DNA from: Azonexus hydrophilus
Lineage (GTDB): Bacteria > Pseudomonadota > Gammaproteobacteria > Burkholderiales > Rhodocyclaceae
Length of the DNA stretch: 64,000 nt
Direction of reading: 5' to 3'
Assembly (NCBI RefSeq): GCF_001956855.1
Contig: NZ_MTHD01000004.1
Span: forward strand, 248,001-312,000
Within the stretch, counting starts at the first letter, position 1. The number at the start of each line of letters is the position of its first letter. The translations under genes were made by a program, and so were the position numbers. Below the pieces are notes generated by a model that saw only the letters and a program-made list of their open reading frames with translations, did not search any database and was not told where the DNA came from. Positions 52,165 to 62,374 of this stretch are shown in pieces.

Positions 52165-53637
52165 ATGCGTTTGATGACCATTGCCATCGCACTGGCCACC
52201 CTGCCCGGGGTCGCCATGGCGGCGCCGAGCTGGCAGAACATTTCTGCCGAAGCCGGCCGCCGCATCGAGCTCGACCGCAGCACCATGAAGCGGGAAGGCA
52301 ATGTTGTCGAAGCGCTGAGCCGGGTCACCCTAGACCGCGAACTGACTGACAGCCGCAGCGGCGTCCCCTACAAGATCATCGAGGCCACCACCCGCTACGA
52401 CTGCACGTCGCGCAGCGCCCGCACGATCAAGCGCATCTACCGCCAGACCGACAAGGACACCATCCGCGAGGAAGACATTGCCGGTGCGGAACTGCCGGTG
52501 CGCAGCGGCACACTCGACGATCGCGTACTGCGCGAAGTCTGCCGCCCGCCCAAGGAAAGTCCGGCGGAACTGGCACAGAAAGCCAACGAGGCCACCAGCA
52601 AATTGCAGCAAGCCAACGAGGCCATGCTGAAGAAGGAACTGGCCAAGGCAGAAACCCCTGCACCGATGAAAACGGTCGAGACGACGAGTTCGGCGCCGAT
52701 TCCCTCGATTCGGCCAAATCTGAAGGCGGCCATGGAAAATGCGGCCACCAAGGAAGCCCCGCCGCCCGCGCCGGTGGCAGTGCCGGCGCCAAGCATTCAA
52801 AAACCGGCCCCGACCATCAACGTCCCGACCGGCACCACGCAAACCGTACGCAACAACGCCCCCAGCCCGCGCCCTGCCAGCCGTCCGGCCGCGAAACCAG
52901 CGGCCGCCCAGGGCGGCTACATGCTCGAACTGGTCCGCCCCGAACAGGCCCGGCCACAGTTGCCGGTTGCCTGGGGATACGAAGGTGCCGGCGGACCTGA
53001 AAACTGGGCCAGGATCGACCCACGCAACACGCTTTGCGCCAGCGGCCAGCGCCAGTCCCCGATCGATATCCGCGACGGTATCAAGGTCGACCTGGAAACC
53101 ATTCGTTTCGATTACCGGCCCTCGACCTTCCGCATCGTCGATAACGGGCACACCGTTTCGGTCGCTGTTGGCGACAGCACTTTCTCGCTGACCGGCAAGA
53201 CATACGAACTGGAAGACATCCACTTCCACCGCCCCGCCGAAATGCGCGTCAACGGCCAGCGCTACGACATGTCCGCTCACCTGGTCCACCGCGCCCACGA
53301 CGGCAGCCTGGCGGTGGTCGCCCTGCTCCTGGACCGGGGTACCGAGCATCCGGAAATCCAGACACTGTGGAACAACCTGCCGCTGGAAAAGAAGGCTCCG
53401 GTCCAGCCGCCCAAGGCAATTATCGACCCGGCAAAGTTGCTGCCCGAATCCAGGCAGTACTACACCTTCATGGGCTCGCTGACGACTCCGCCTTGCACCG
53501 AAGGCGTGCTATGGATCGTCATGAAGCAACCGGTCCAGGTTTCCGACGAACAGATCCGGATTTTCAACCGCCTGTATCGCAACAATGCCCGCCCGGTCCA
53601 GCCTGCCGGCGACCGCCTGATCAAGGAAAGCCGTTGA
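52165..53637 (+). CDS. Secreted two-domain protein with a C-terminal alpha-carbonic anhydrase
   Basis: 490 residues from the ATG at 52165, which begins a signal peptide ([19 protein letters not shown]). Residues 23-133 form a small domain ([20 protein letters not shown]) like surface-protein E type modules. Then comes a helical/Pro-Ala-rich linker (about 134-265). The alpha-carbonic anhydrase domain starts near 270 ([19 protein letters not shown]). QRQSPIDI, zinc ligands His353, His355 and His372 ([16 protein letters not shown]) and the [11 protein letters not shown] loop are intact, so it should interconvert CO2 and bicarbonate in the periplasm. Typical bacterial alpha enzymes are about half this length. 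Confidence 0.9.
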   Translation: MRLMTIAIALATLPGVAMAAPSWQNISAEAGRRIELDRSTMKREGNVVEALSRVTLDRELTDSRSGVPYKIIEATTRYDCTSRSARTIKRIYRQTDKDTIREEDIAGAELPVRSGTLDDRVLREVCRPPKESPAELAQKANEATSKLQQANEAMLKKELAKAETPAPMKTVETTSSAPIPSIRPNLKAAMENAATKEAPPPAPVAVPAPSIQKPAPTINVPTGTTQTVRNNAPSPRPASRPAAKPAAAQGGYMLELVRPEQARPQLPVAWGYEGAGGPENWARIDPRNTLCASGQRQSPIDIRDGIKVDLETIRFDYRPSTFRIVDNGHTVSVAVGDSTFSLTGKTYELEDIHFHRPAEMRVNGQRYDMSAHLVHRAHDGSLAVVALLLDRGTEHPEIQTLWNNLPLEKKAPVQPPKAIIDPAKLLPESRQYYTFMGSLTTPPCTEGVLWIVMKQPVQVSDEQIRIFNRLYRNNARPVQPAGDRLIKESR

Positions 53638-53660
53638 CCCTGTCGCAGCGGCAGTGATAA

Positions 53661-53684
53661 CTTAATGACCATCAAGTCATTAAG
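53661..53684. promoter_or_regulatory. Palindromic operator before the TetR gene
   Basis: CTTAATGAC and GTCATTAAG form a perfect 9-base inverted repeat with a six-base spacer, six bases before the start codon of the regulator. This is the classic place for TetR autoregulation. Confidence 0.7.
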
Positions 53685-53690
53685 CCGATC

Positions 53691-54323
53691 ATGCACTCTG
53701 CCGTCCCTGCAAGAAAGCGCCGCAAGGAAGCCCGCCCCAGCGAACTGCTGTCGGCGGCGCTGACGCTTTTTGTCGAAAAGGGTTATGCCGCCACCCGCCT
53801 CGAAGACGTCGCAAACCTTGCCGGCGTCTCGAAAGGCACGCTCTACCTTTACTACGCCAACAAGGAAGCCTTGTTCAAGGCGGTCATCCAGGAAGGTATC
53901 GTCCCAGTCATCGTTGAAAACGAGGAAATCGCCGCCCGCCATACCGGCAGCAGTTTTTCCCTGCTGGAAAAGCTGCTCGACCACTGGTGGAACCGGATCG
54001 GCTGCACCGCCTACGCCGGCATTCCGAAACTGATGGTTGCCGAGGCGCAGAACTTCCCTGAAATCGCCGCCTACTATTACGCCAACGTGATCGCCCGTGC
54101 CCGGGCACTGGTCGGCGCAGCCCTGCAACGCGGCATGGAGAGCGGCGAATTTCATCGCCACGATATCGAATTGACCATCGATGTAGTCATCGCACCCGTG
54201 CTGATGCTGCTCATCTGGGAATTCTCGCTCGGCCAGTTTCAGAACACTGCGACCAACCCCCGGGATTATCTTGCGGTGCACATGAAACTGCTGCAGCAGG
54301 GGCTGTGCGTCGCTCGGGTATAA
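53691..54323 (+). CDS. TetR/AcrR-family transcriptional regulator
   Basis: 210 residues. The N-terminal helix-turn-helix reads LLSAALTLFVEKGYAATRLE, DVANLAGVSKGTLYLYYANKEALFKAV, a standard TetR pattern. The C-terminal ligand domain resembles the AcrR-type regulators that end LLLIWEFSLG. It is followed by a methyltransferase-rhodanese-tolC operon, so control of efflux through TolC is plausible. The palindrome before that operon differs in sequence from the one before this gene. Ligand unknown. Confidence 0.9.
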   Translation: MHSAVPARKRRKEARPSELLSAALTLFVEKGYAATRLEDVANLAGVSKGTLYLYYANKEALFKAVIQEGIVPVIVENEEIAARHTGSSFSLLEKLLDHWWNRIGCTAYAGIPKLMVAEAQNFPEIAAYYYANVIARARALVGAALQRGMESGEFHRHDIELTIDVVIAPVLMLLIWEFSLGQFQNTATNPRDYLAVHMKLLQQGLCVARV

Positions 54324-54365
54324 TCGCATTTTGTCGGAACCAATATATTAGCCTATGCTAATATA
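54319..54365 (+). promoter_or_regulatory. -10 box and perfect palindrome before the pcm-like operon
   Basis: TATAAT lies at 54319-54324, at the end of the TetR gene, without a good -35. Just downstream TATATTAGC (54344-54352) and GCTAATATA (54357-54365) form a perfect 9-base inverted repeat with spacer CTAT. A repressor bound there would block a transcript starting near 54331. Confidence 0.55.
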
Positions 54366-54383
54366 AAGCCTGCGGAGACCTCC

Positions 54384-55037
54384 ATGAATATCGAACAAGC
54401 GCGCTTCAACATGATCGAACAACAGATCCGCCCCTGGGAGGTTCTGGACCCGCAGGTGCTGGACCTGCTTTTCGTCGTCAAGCGCGAGGATTTTGTGCCT
54501 GCCGTTTACCGCGACCTGGCATTTGCCGACATGGAAATCCCGCTGGGTGAAGGCCAGGTGATGCTGGCCCCGCGCATCGAAGCCCGTCTGCTGCAGGAAC
54601 TCTCCGTGCGCAAGAGCGACAAGGTACTGGAAATCGGTACCGGCAGCGGCTACATGGCCGCGCTGCTGGCTGCCCGCGCAGAACATGTCGTGACCATCGA
54701 ACTCCGCCCGGAAATCGCCGCGATCGCCCGCGACAACCTGCAGCGCGCAGGCGTCGGCAACGTCACCGTCGAATGCGCCGATGGCATTCGTGGCTGGACG
54801 CAACGCGCACCGTTCGACGTCATCGTGCTGTCCGGCGCCGTGCCACAGATTCCCGATGGCATTCTCAAGCAATTGCGTGTCGGCGGCCGCCTGGCTGCCG
54901 TGGTCGGCGCCGCACCGGTGATGGAAGCACAACTAATCACTTGTGTTGCCGAAGGTGTTTTCAACACGGTCAACCTGTTCGAGACGGTGATTCCCGTGCT
55001 CGACGGTGCCGACGCCAAGCCTGGATTCAGCCTCTGA
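54384..55037 (+). CDS. Protein-L-isoaspartate methyltransferase-like protein
   Basis: 217 residues with the PCMT fold and an intact SAM site (VLEIGTGSGYMAALLAARAE). In true PCMTs the substrate loop reads GxxTISxP, with a key Ser. Here it is GEGQVMLAPRIEAR, so that Ser is replaced by Leu and isoaspartyl repair activity is doubtful. Homologues in this location, before a rhodanese and tolC, are common in betaproteobacteria. The stop overlaps the next start (TGATG). Methyltransferase activity is likely; the substrate is unknown. Confidence 0.87.
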   Translation: MNIEQARFNMIEQQIRPWEVLDPQVLDLLFVVKREDFVPAVYRDLAFADMEIPLGEGQVMLAPRIEARLLQELSVRKSDKVLEIGTGSGYMAALLAARAEHVVTIELRPEIAAIARDNLQRAGVGNVTVECADGIRGWTQRAPFDVIVLSGAVPQIPDGILKQLRVGGRLAAVVGAAPVMEAQLITCVAEGVFNTVNLFETVIPVLDGADAKPGFSL

Positions 55038-55360
55038 TGCAACAGATCCGGGCAAGCCAACTCGCCGCCTGGCTGGCCGACGACAGTCGGCCGAAGCCAG
55101 TGCTGCTGGATGTCCGGGAACCCTGGGAGGTGGCGCTGTGCCAGATCGAAGGTTCGCAGCACATGCCGATGCATACGGTACCGCTGCGCTGCACCGAGAT
55201 CGAGCCGGAGCGCGAGATCGTGGTGATCTGTCATCACGGCGGACGCAGCATGCAGGTGGCGATGTTTCTCGAACGCAAGGGTTACGGAACGGTGCTCAAT
55301 CTTCAGGGTGGTGTCGAAGGCTGGGCCTGCGAAGTCGATCCCGGCATGAGCCGATATTGA
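55037..55360 (+). CDS. Single-domain rhodanese-like protein
   Basis: 107 residues. The rhodanese fold has LLDVREPWEVALCQIEGSQH and the active loop ICHHGGRSMQVA, with the catalytic Cys in CHHGGRS. It can carry a persulfide sulfur for transfer reactions. It is translationally coupled to the methyltransferase-like gene, and tolC starts seven bases after it. No signal peptide, so it is cytoplasmic. Confidence 0.92.
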   Translation: MQQIRASQLAAWLADDSRPKPVLLDVREPWEVALCQIEGSQHMPMHTVPLRCTEIEPEREIVVICHHGGRSMQVAMFLERKGYGTVLNLQGGVEGWACEVDPGMSRY

Positions 55361-55367
55361 GGAAAGC

Positions 55368-56699
55368 ATGAAAAAACTCGCCTGGCTTCTGGCCTGCCCA
55401 CTGTTTGCCTCACCACTGTCCGCTGCCGATCTGATGCAGGTCTATCGCGACGCCCAGGACAACGACCCGGTTTTTGCCGGCGCCCGCGCCACGCTGGACG
55501 CCGGTCGTGAAAAGGCACCGCAAGGTCGTGCCGGCCTGCTGCCCAGCCTGACGCTGTCCGGCAATACGGTATGGAACGACAGCGAGACCGACCCGAGAAA
55601 CAATCTGGCCGCCAAAAGCAGCAACCAGTACAACACCAACGGCTATCAACTGACGCTGTCACAGCCGCTGTTCCGCTGGCAGAACTGGGTGGCCTACGAC
55701 CAGGCCAAACTGCAGGTGGCGCAAGCTGAAGCGAATTTTGTTCAAGCCCGGCAGGATCTCATCCTGCGCGTTGCCCAGGCTTATTTCGACGTGCTGTACG
55801 CCAGCGAAAACCTGACGGCGGTACGCGCCAACAAGGAAGCCATCGCCCAGCAACTGGAGCTGGCAAAGAAAACTTTCGAGGTCGGCACGTCGACGATCAC
55901 CGACACCCACGAGGCACAGGCGCGCTTCGATCTGGTCTTGGCACAGGAAATCGCTGCCGACAGCGAACTGGAGATCCGGCAACAGGCATTGCAGGCATTG
56001 ATCGGCAAGGACCCGGGGCCGCTCGCGGCACCGCGCAAGGATGCCCAGTTGAACCCGCCAGAGCCGAACCGGCTCGCCGACTGGGTTGCCGCTGCGGAAA
56101 AGGATGCCCTGCCGGTGCAGATTCAGCAGACGCTGGCCGAGATCGCCGCCCGGGAAGTCGACCGGCAACGTGCCGGCCATTATCCGACCGTCGATCTGGT
56201 GGCCAACCAGGGCAAGGCGAAGTCCTACACCAGCGCCGCTGTCGGTGCCGTCGATTCGGATTACAGCAACATTGGCCTGCAACTCAACATTCCGCTCTTT
56301 CAGGGCGGCCTGACCACCTCGCGCCAGCGCGAGGCGGCCGCCAACCGCAGCGCCGCCCAGTCCGGACTGGAAGCCGCACGCCGCAACTCGACACTGGCCG
56401 CCCGCCAGTATTATCTGGGCGTCACCAATGGCCTGGCCCAGGTCAACGCGCTGAAGGCTGCGCTGGTGTCGTCACAGTCGGCACTGGAATCGAACAAGCT
56501 GGGTTATGAAGTCGGCGTGCGCATCAACATCGACGTCCTGAATGCTGAAAACCAGGTCTATGTCACCCGGCGCGACCTGGCCAAGGCGACCTTCGACACG
56601 CTGATGGCGCAACTCAGACTGAAGGCGGCGGTCGGCTCGCTGGGCGAGGATGACGTAGCCAAGATCAACGCTCTGCTCGAACCGAACAGCGCTCGATAA
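55368..56699 (+). CDS. tolC: TolC-family outer-membrane efflux channel
   Basis: 443 residues. A signal peptide (KKLAWLLACPLFASPLSA) is followed by two outer-membrane-efflux repeats: DLMQVYRDAQDNDPVFAGAR, LTLSQPLFRWQNWVAYDQA, and in the second half LQLNIPLFQGGLTTSRQREA and NIDVLNAENQVYVTRRDLA. These are TolC hallmarks (type I secretion and drug efflux). The last 35 bases overlap the convergent waaA gene. AGGA seven bases before the ATG. Confidence 0.95.
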   Translation: MKKLAWLLACPLFASPLSAADLMQVYRDAQDNDPVFAGARATLDAGREKAPQGRAGLLPSLTLSGNTVWNDSETDPRNNLAAKSSNQYNTNGYQLTLSQPLFRWQNWVAYDQAKLQVAQAEANFVQARQDLILRVAQAYFDVLYASENLTAVRANKEAIAQQLELAKKTFEVGTSTITDTHEAQARFDLVLAQEIAADSELEIRQQALQALIGKDPGPLAAPRKDAQLNPPEPNRLADWVAAAEKDALPVQIQQTLAEIAAREVDRQRAGHYPTVDLVANQGKAKSYTSAAVGAVDSDYSNIGLQLNIPLFQGGLTTSRQREAAANRSAAQSGLEAARRNSTLAARQYYLGVTNGLAQVNALKAALVSSQSALESNKLGYEVGVRINIDVLNAENQVYVTRRDLAKATFDTLMAQLRLKAAVGSLGEDDVAKINALLEPNSAR

Positions 56700-57921
56700 G
56701 CTGCAGCGTACGCTGCGTCGCCCCCCGGTGGGCTTCGGCAAAGGCACTGGCCGCCAGACGCATGGCAGCCAGTTCGTTTTCGGCCTGCAGCAGGCGGTCG
56801 ACCGCAATCGTCAGGCCTGGCACATCGGCGACGCGCTGCGCAGCACCGGCAGCGATGGCATCTTCCGTCGCCCGCAGGAAGTTGAAGGTATGCGGACCGA
56901 CCACGACCGGACAAGCGCAGGCCGCCGCCTCGATCAGGTTCTGCCCGCCCAGCGGCAACAGGCTGCCACCGATGAAGGCGAGGTCGGCCAACGCGTAGTA
57001 GGCCACCATCTCGCCCATGCTGTCGCCCAGCCAGACCTGCGTATCCGGTGCCGGCAAGCCTTCGCTGCGCCGGACGTGACGCAGCCCGCGCTGCTGCAGC
57101 AGCGCCTCCACCTCGGCAAACCGTTGCGGATGGCGCGGCACCAGAACCAGCAAGGCATTCGCTGCGCTGTTTAGCCAGGCGTCGAGCACCAGTGATTCTT
57201 CGCCCTCGCGCGTGCTGGCAGCCAGAAAAACTGGCCGCCCGGCCAGCTGCGAACGCCACTGCCGGCCGAGCGCCAGTATCCCCGGCGAAGGCGCCACGTC
57301 GAACTTGAGATTGCCGCAAACCTCAACCCGCCCGGCCCCCAGCGCGGACAGTCGCGCGCCGTCAGCTTCGCTCTGGGCAGCAACGGCGCACAGGGAAGCG
57401 AAGGCCGGGCGCACCAGCGGGGCAAAGCGGGCGTAGCCACGCGCCGAGCGCGCCGACAGGCGGGCATTGACCAGCAGCACCGGCAGATTGCGGCGAGCTG
57501 CGCCGGCCAGCAGGTTCGGCCAGATCTCGGTTTCCATCAGAACGCCGAAATCCGGCGAAAAGTGACGGAAAAAGCGGTTGACCGCATCCGGCAGGTCGTA
57601 AGGCAGATAAGCCTGGATCACCCGATCGCCATAGACCGCCAGCCCGGTCGCCCGACCGGTCGGCGTCATGCCAGTCAGCAGGATGCGGTGCGTCGGCCAG
57701 CGCTGCAGCAAGGCTTCGATCAAGGGTTGCGCGGCGCGCGTTTCACCGACTGAAACGGCATGCACCCAGATAACTGGATTTTCCGGACGTTGCCCGTAGA
57801 AACCGAAACGTTCGCCGACGTTATGCAGGTATTCCGGCTGTTTTCTTGCCCGCAGCAACAAGCGCAGCAGGATGAAGGGCACCAGCAGGTAAAGCAGCGC
57901 TGAATAGACAATCCGGGCCAT
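56665..57921 (-). CDS. waaA: 3-deoxy-D-manno-octulosonic acid (Kdo) transferase
   Basis: 418 residues. It adds Kdo to lipid A. N-terminal membrane anchor ([20 protein letters not shown]), then WVHAVSVGETRAAQPLIEAL, LPYDLPDAVNRFFRHF, VLMETEIWPNLL, FLAASTREGEE and FIGGSLLPLGGQNLIEAAA, all WaaA hallmarks. The ATG at 57921 overlaps the waaC stop by one base. Its 3' end overlaps the convergent tolC gene by 35 bases. Confidence 0.96.
   Translation of the reverse strand: MARIVYSALLYLLVPFILLRLLLRARKQPEYLHNVGERFGFYGQRPENPVIWVHAVSVGETRAAQPLIEALLQRWPTHRILLTGMTPTGRATGLAVYGDRVIQAYLPYDLPDAVNRFFRHFSPDFGVLMETEIWPNLLAGAARRNLPVLLVNARLSARSARGYARFAPLVRPAFASLCAVAAQSEADGARLSALGAGRVEVCGNLKFDVAPSPGILALGRQWRSQLAGRPVFLAASTREGEESLVLDAWLNSAANALLVLVPRHPQRFAEVEALLQQRGLRHVRRSEGLPAPDTQVWLGDSMGEMVAYYALADLAFIGGSLLPLGGQNLIEAAACACPVVVGPHTFNFLRATEDAIAAGAAQRVADVPGLTIAVDRLLQAENELAAMRLAASAFAEAHRGATQRTLQLIERCSVRAER
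56797..56807 (+). repeat. GTCGACCGCAA repeat in waaA
   Basis: On the coding (minus) strand it reads Ile-Ala-Val-Asp. Confidence 0.7.
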
Positions 57922-58874
57922 CAGTTGCACACCGGCGCCAGTTCGGCCAGTACCTCGGCCACCCCGGGACACTGCCCCGTGCCACCCAGATTGCGATGAA
58001 AACCGCTGCCGTAGACACCGGTCAAACCCGGTTCGGTTGCCGTGTAGAGAGCAACCGTCGGTACCGTCAAGGCAACAGCGAGGTGGGTCAGGCCGGTATC
58101 GACACCGACCACCGCCTGCGCACCGGCCAACAGACTTGCCAGCGTATCGATACGTAGCGGCGGCGCTGCCACCGCGCCCGGAATCGCAGCTGCAAGACGG
58201 GAAGCCCGCTCGCGTTCAAGCGGACTGCCGGCCGGCAGCACGGCCTGCAAACCCAGCGCCGCCAGCTTGCCACCAAGCTCGACCCAGCGCGCTTCCGGCC
58301 ACAACTTGTCATCCCGACTGGTGGCGGTCAACAGCACCAGATAGGGCTTTTCCGGCAACCAGTCGAAATCCTGCGCCACCGCCGCAATGCCGTAATCGAC
58401 TGCATCGTCAACGCGGTAACCGAGCGCAGCCCCGGCCAGCTGGCGATTGCGCACCACCGCGTGCAACTGGCGGTCGACGCTGTAGTGGCGATCGTAAAAA
58501 CGCGCCGCCAGCGATTCGCGCGCCGAATCAGAAGCGTAGCCGGCAACAATGCCGTTGGCGCGACTGGCAAGCAAGGCGCTTTTGGCCAGCCCCTGCGTAT
58601 CGAGCACCAGATCGTAGTCAACTTCGCGCACGCGCTGCTGGAATTCCAGCATTTCTCGCCAGGTCGCCGCCTGCAGCAGCGCCTTCCGCCAGCGCCTGAC
58701 GGCGACCGGAACGATGCGGCCAACCGCAGGATGCAGGCGTGGAATGGCGACGAAACTCTCCTCGACGCACCAGTCGATCCTGGCCTGCGGGAAATGCCGG
58801 TGAATGTCGCTGGCAACGGGCAGGTTATGGATGACATCGCCGAGCGAGGAAGTTTTGACAAGCAGGATGCGCAT
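57921..58874 (-). CDS. waaC: LPS heptosyltransferase I
   Basis: 317 residues, GT9 family. It adds the first heptose to Kdo2-lipid [21 protein letters not shown] at the start, [14 protein letters not shown], and the ADP-heptose site [25 protein letters not shown]. The ATG at 58874 was preferred to one four codons upstream because the family begins MRILLVK. waaA follows directly, so the pair builds the LPS inner core. Confidence 0.95.
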   Translation of the reverse strand: MRILLVKTSSLGDVIHNLPVASDIHRHFPQARIDWCVEESFVAIPRLHPAVGRIVPVAVRRWRKALLQAATWREMLEFQQRVREVDYDLVLDTQGLAKSALLASRANGIVAGYASDSARESLAARFYDRHYSVDRQLHAVVRNRQLAGAALGYRVDDAVDYGIAAVAQDFDWLPEKPYLVLLTATSRDDKLWPEARWVELGGKLAALGLQAVLPAGSPLERERASRLAAAIPGAVAAPPLRIDTLASLLAGAQAVVGVDTGLTHLAVALTVPTVALYTATEPGLTGVYGSGFHRNLGGTGQCPGVAEVLAELAPVCN

Positions 58875-58999
58875 CGGGCGAAACACGGGGGAAGGACGAA
58901 GCCGCGATTATAGATCGGCGGAGCGCACAAGCCCCTTTCCCGGACGGCCCGGACGCAGCTTGCTGTAAAATATGTCCGGTCAATTTCTGGAATTTCACC

Positions 59000-60823
<1,824 letters not shown>

Positions 60824-61654
60824 ATGGCCACTTACGCCATCGGCGACATCCAGGGCTGCCACGATTCGCTGCAGCGATTGCTGGCGGACTGCGCCTTCGA
60901 CCCGGAAAAGGACCGCCTGTGGCTGGTTGGCGATCTGGTCAACCGCGGCCCGAAATCGCTGGAAACGCTGCGGCTGATCAAATCCTTCGGCAAATCGGCG
61001 TTGACCGTACTCGGCAACCACGACCTGTACCTGCTGATGGTGGCCGAAGGCGGCGCCAAGTATCGGGCCAAGGACGATACCCTGGACGACGTCCTGAATG
61101 CGCCGGATCGCGACGAACTGCTCGACTGGCTACGTCGGCAACCGCTGTGCCACACTGAAGGCGAGCACTGTCTGGTGCATGCCGGCCTGCTGCCGCAATG
61201 GACGGCAAAACGCTCCCGGGAGCTGGCCCGCGAGGTCGAAGCCAAGCTGCAGGGCAAGGATTACCGCGAGTTCATCCTCAACCTGTGGGGCAGCGAGCCC
61301 GCCGCCTGGTCGGATGACCTGAAAGGCTGGGGACGCCTGCGGGTGATCGTCAATGCGATGACCCGGATGCGCTTCTGCACCAAGAAGGGCGTGATGGAGT
61401 TCAAGGCCAAGGGCAAACTGGTCAATGCCCCCGAAGGCTATCTACCCTGGTTCGACATCCCCGGGCGCAAGAGCGCCGACGCGGTACTGGTGACCGGCCA
61501 CTGGTCGGCCCTGGGACTGCGCATCACGACCAATCTGCTGGCGCTTGACTCGGGTTGCCTGTGGGGTGGTCACCTGACCGCTGTTCGCCTGGAAGACCGG
61601 CGGATATATCAGGTGGATTGCTCACCAGCGGAAGTGCAGCCGCTAAAGCGATAG
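60824..61654 (+). CDS. apaH: Symmetrical bis(5'-nucleosyl)-tetraphosphatase
   Basis: 276 residues. This calcineurin-like phosphoesterase cleaves Ap4A to two ADP and can decap Np4-capped RNA. Metal motifs: YAIGDIQGCHDSLQRLL, WLVGDLVNRGPKSLETL, VLGNHDLYLL and CLVHAGLLPQW. The C-terminal GHWSALGLRITTNLLALDSG, CLWGGHLTAVRLED is the conserved end of the family. That conserved end is antisense to the tail of olsA (131-base overlap). Confidence 0.96.
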   Translation: MATYAIGDIQGCHDSLQRLLADCAFDPEKDRLWLVGDLVNRGPKSLETLRLIKSFGKSALTVLGNHDLYLLMVAEGGAKYRAKDDTLDDVLNAPDRDELLDWLRRQPLCHTEGEHCLVHAGLLPQWTAKRSRELAREVEAKLQGKDYREFILNLWGSEPAAWSDDLKGWGRLRVIVNAMTRMRFCTKKGVMEFKAKGKLVNAPEGYLPWFDIPGRKSADAVLVTGHWSALGLRITTNLLALDSGCLWGGHLTAVRLEDRRIYQVDCSPAEVQPLKR

Positions 61655-62324
61655 CCTCGCGGGCTTCTGCCGCCACCTGCTTGCGATCTTCGCCACGCAG
61701 ACCGCGCAGCGGTGTCGTCACCAGACGGGCGATGATGCGTGGTCGCTTGAGGATGGCCGCAGTGCATTCGCCCAGCGAGATGTCGCCATCGTAGCGCGGC
61801 GCCAGGCTGCGCTCACCGTTCAGTTCCCAGTAGGAAATCGCCGCCGGCAATACCGGCCGCCCCGCCGCCAGCGCCGGCTGGAGCAAGGCGGCGTGGAAAT
61901 GCAGCAGACTGCGCCCGTCGGTGGTCGTCCCTTCGGGAAACACCGCAACACACTTGCCGGCAGCAAGCAGCGCAGCGATCTCGGCATTGACCAGCCGGGC
62001 ATGCCCACGACTGCCACGGCGCAGGAAAACCGTGTCGTTCTTTTCCGCCAGCCAGCCGATCACCGGCCAGTGGCGGACCTCTTCCTTGGACACAAACGCG
62101 GCCGGAAAAGCAGCGTTGATCACCAGGATATCGACCCAGGAGATGTGGTTGGCCACCAGCAGGACGCCGGGCACGCAATGCGTCAGGTCAGCCTCGACTT
62201 CGATCCCCAGGGCGTCGAGAAAAGCCGCCGCCCAGCTTTGCTTGAGCAAGCGGCGGCGACGGTCACCGCAAAGACGGAAGACGGTCAGCGAAACGATCAG
62301 GCCGCTGACAAGAAGCAGCGCCAC
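61524..62324 (-). CDS. olsA: Lyso-ornithine lipid / 1-acylglycerol-3-phosphate O-acyltransferase
   Basis: 266 residues from a GTG at 62324. The PlsC-family motifs are HISWVD (HX4D) in LLVANHISWVDILVINAA, then FLRRGSRGHAR, FPEGTTTDGRSLLHF and VLPAAISY. It follows an OlsB-type gene, so it is probably OlsA, adding the second acyl chain of ornithine lipid. Between the olsB stop and the GTG the frame reads NSLNQTSRLIRAFRQFR, which looks like a real N terminus but has no ATG, GTG or TTG; the true start is uncertain. The last 44 codons lie antisense to apaH and give an unusual polar tail (SGDHPTGNPSQAPADWS). Confidence 0.82.
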   Translation of the reverse strand: MALLLVSGLIVSLTVFRLCGDRRRRLLKQSWAAAFLDALGIEVEADLTHCVPGVLLVANHISWVDILVINAAFPAAFVSKEEVRHWPVIGWLAEKNDTVFLRRGSRGHARLVNAEIAALLAAGKCVAVFPEGTTTDGRSLLHFHAALLQPALAAGRPVLPAAISYWELNGERSLAPRYDGDISLGECTAAILKRPRIIARLVTTPLRGLRGEDRKQVAAEAREAIALAAALPLVSNPPDISAGLPGEQRSGDHPTGNPSQAPADWS

Positions 62325-62374
62325 CCGGAACTGGCGGAAGGCGCGAATGAGTCTGCTGGTCTGGTTCAGGCTGT

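Noticed and set aside
58875..58999. glmS ribozyme in the glmS leader
   Set aside because: The 125-base gap is shared with waaC and lacks the ribozyme core; glmS ribozymes are mainly a Gram-positive feature.
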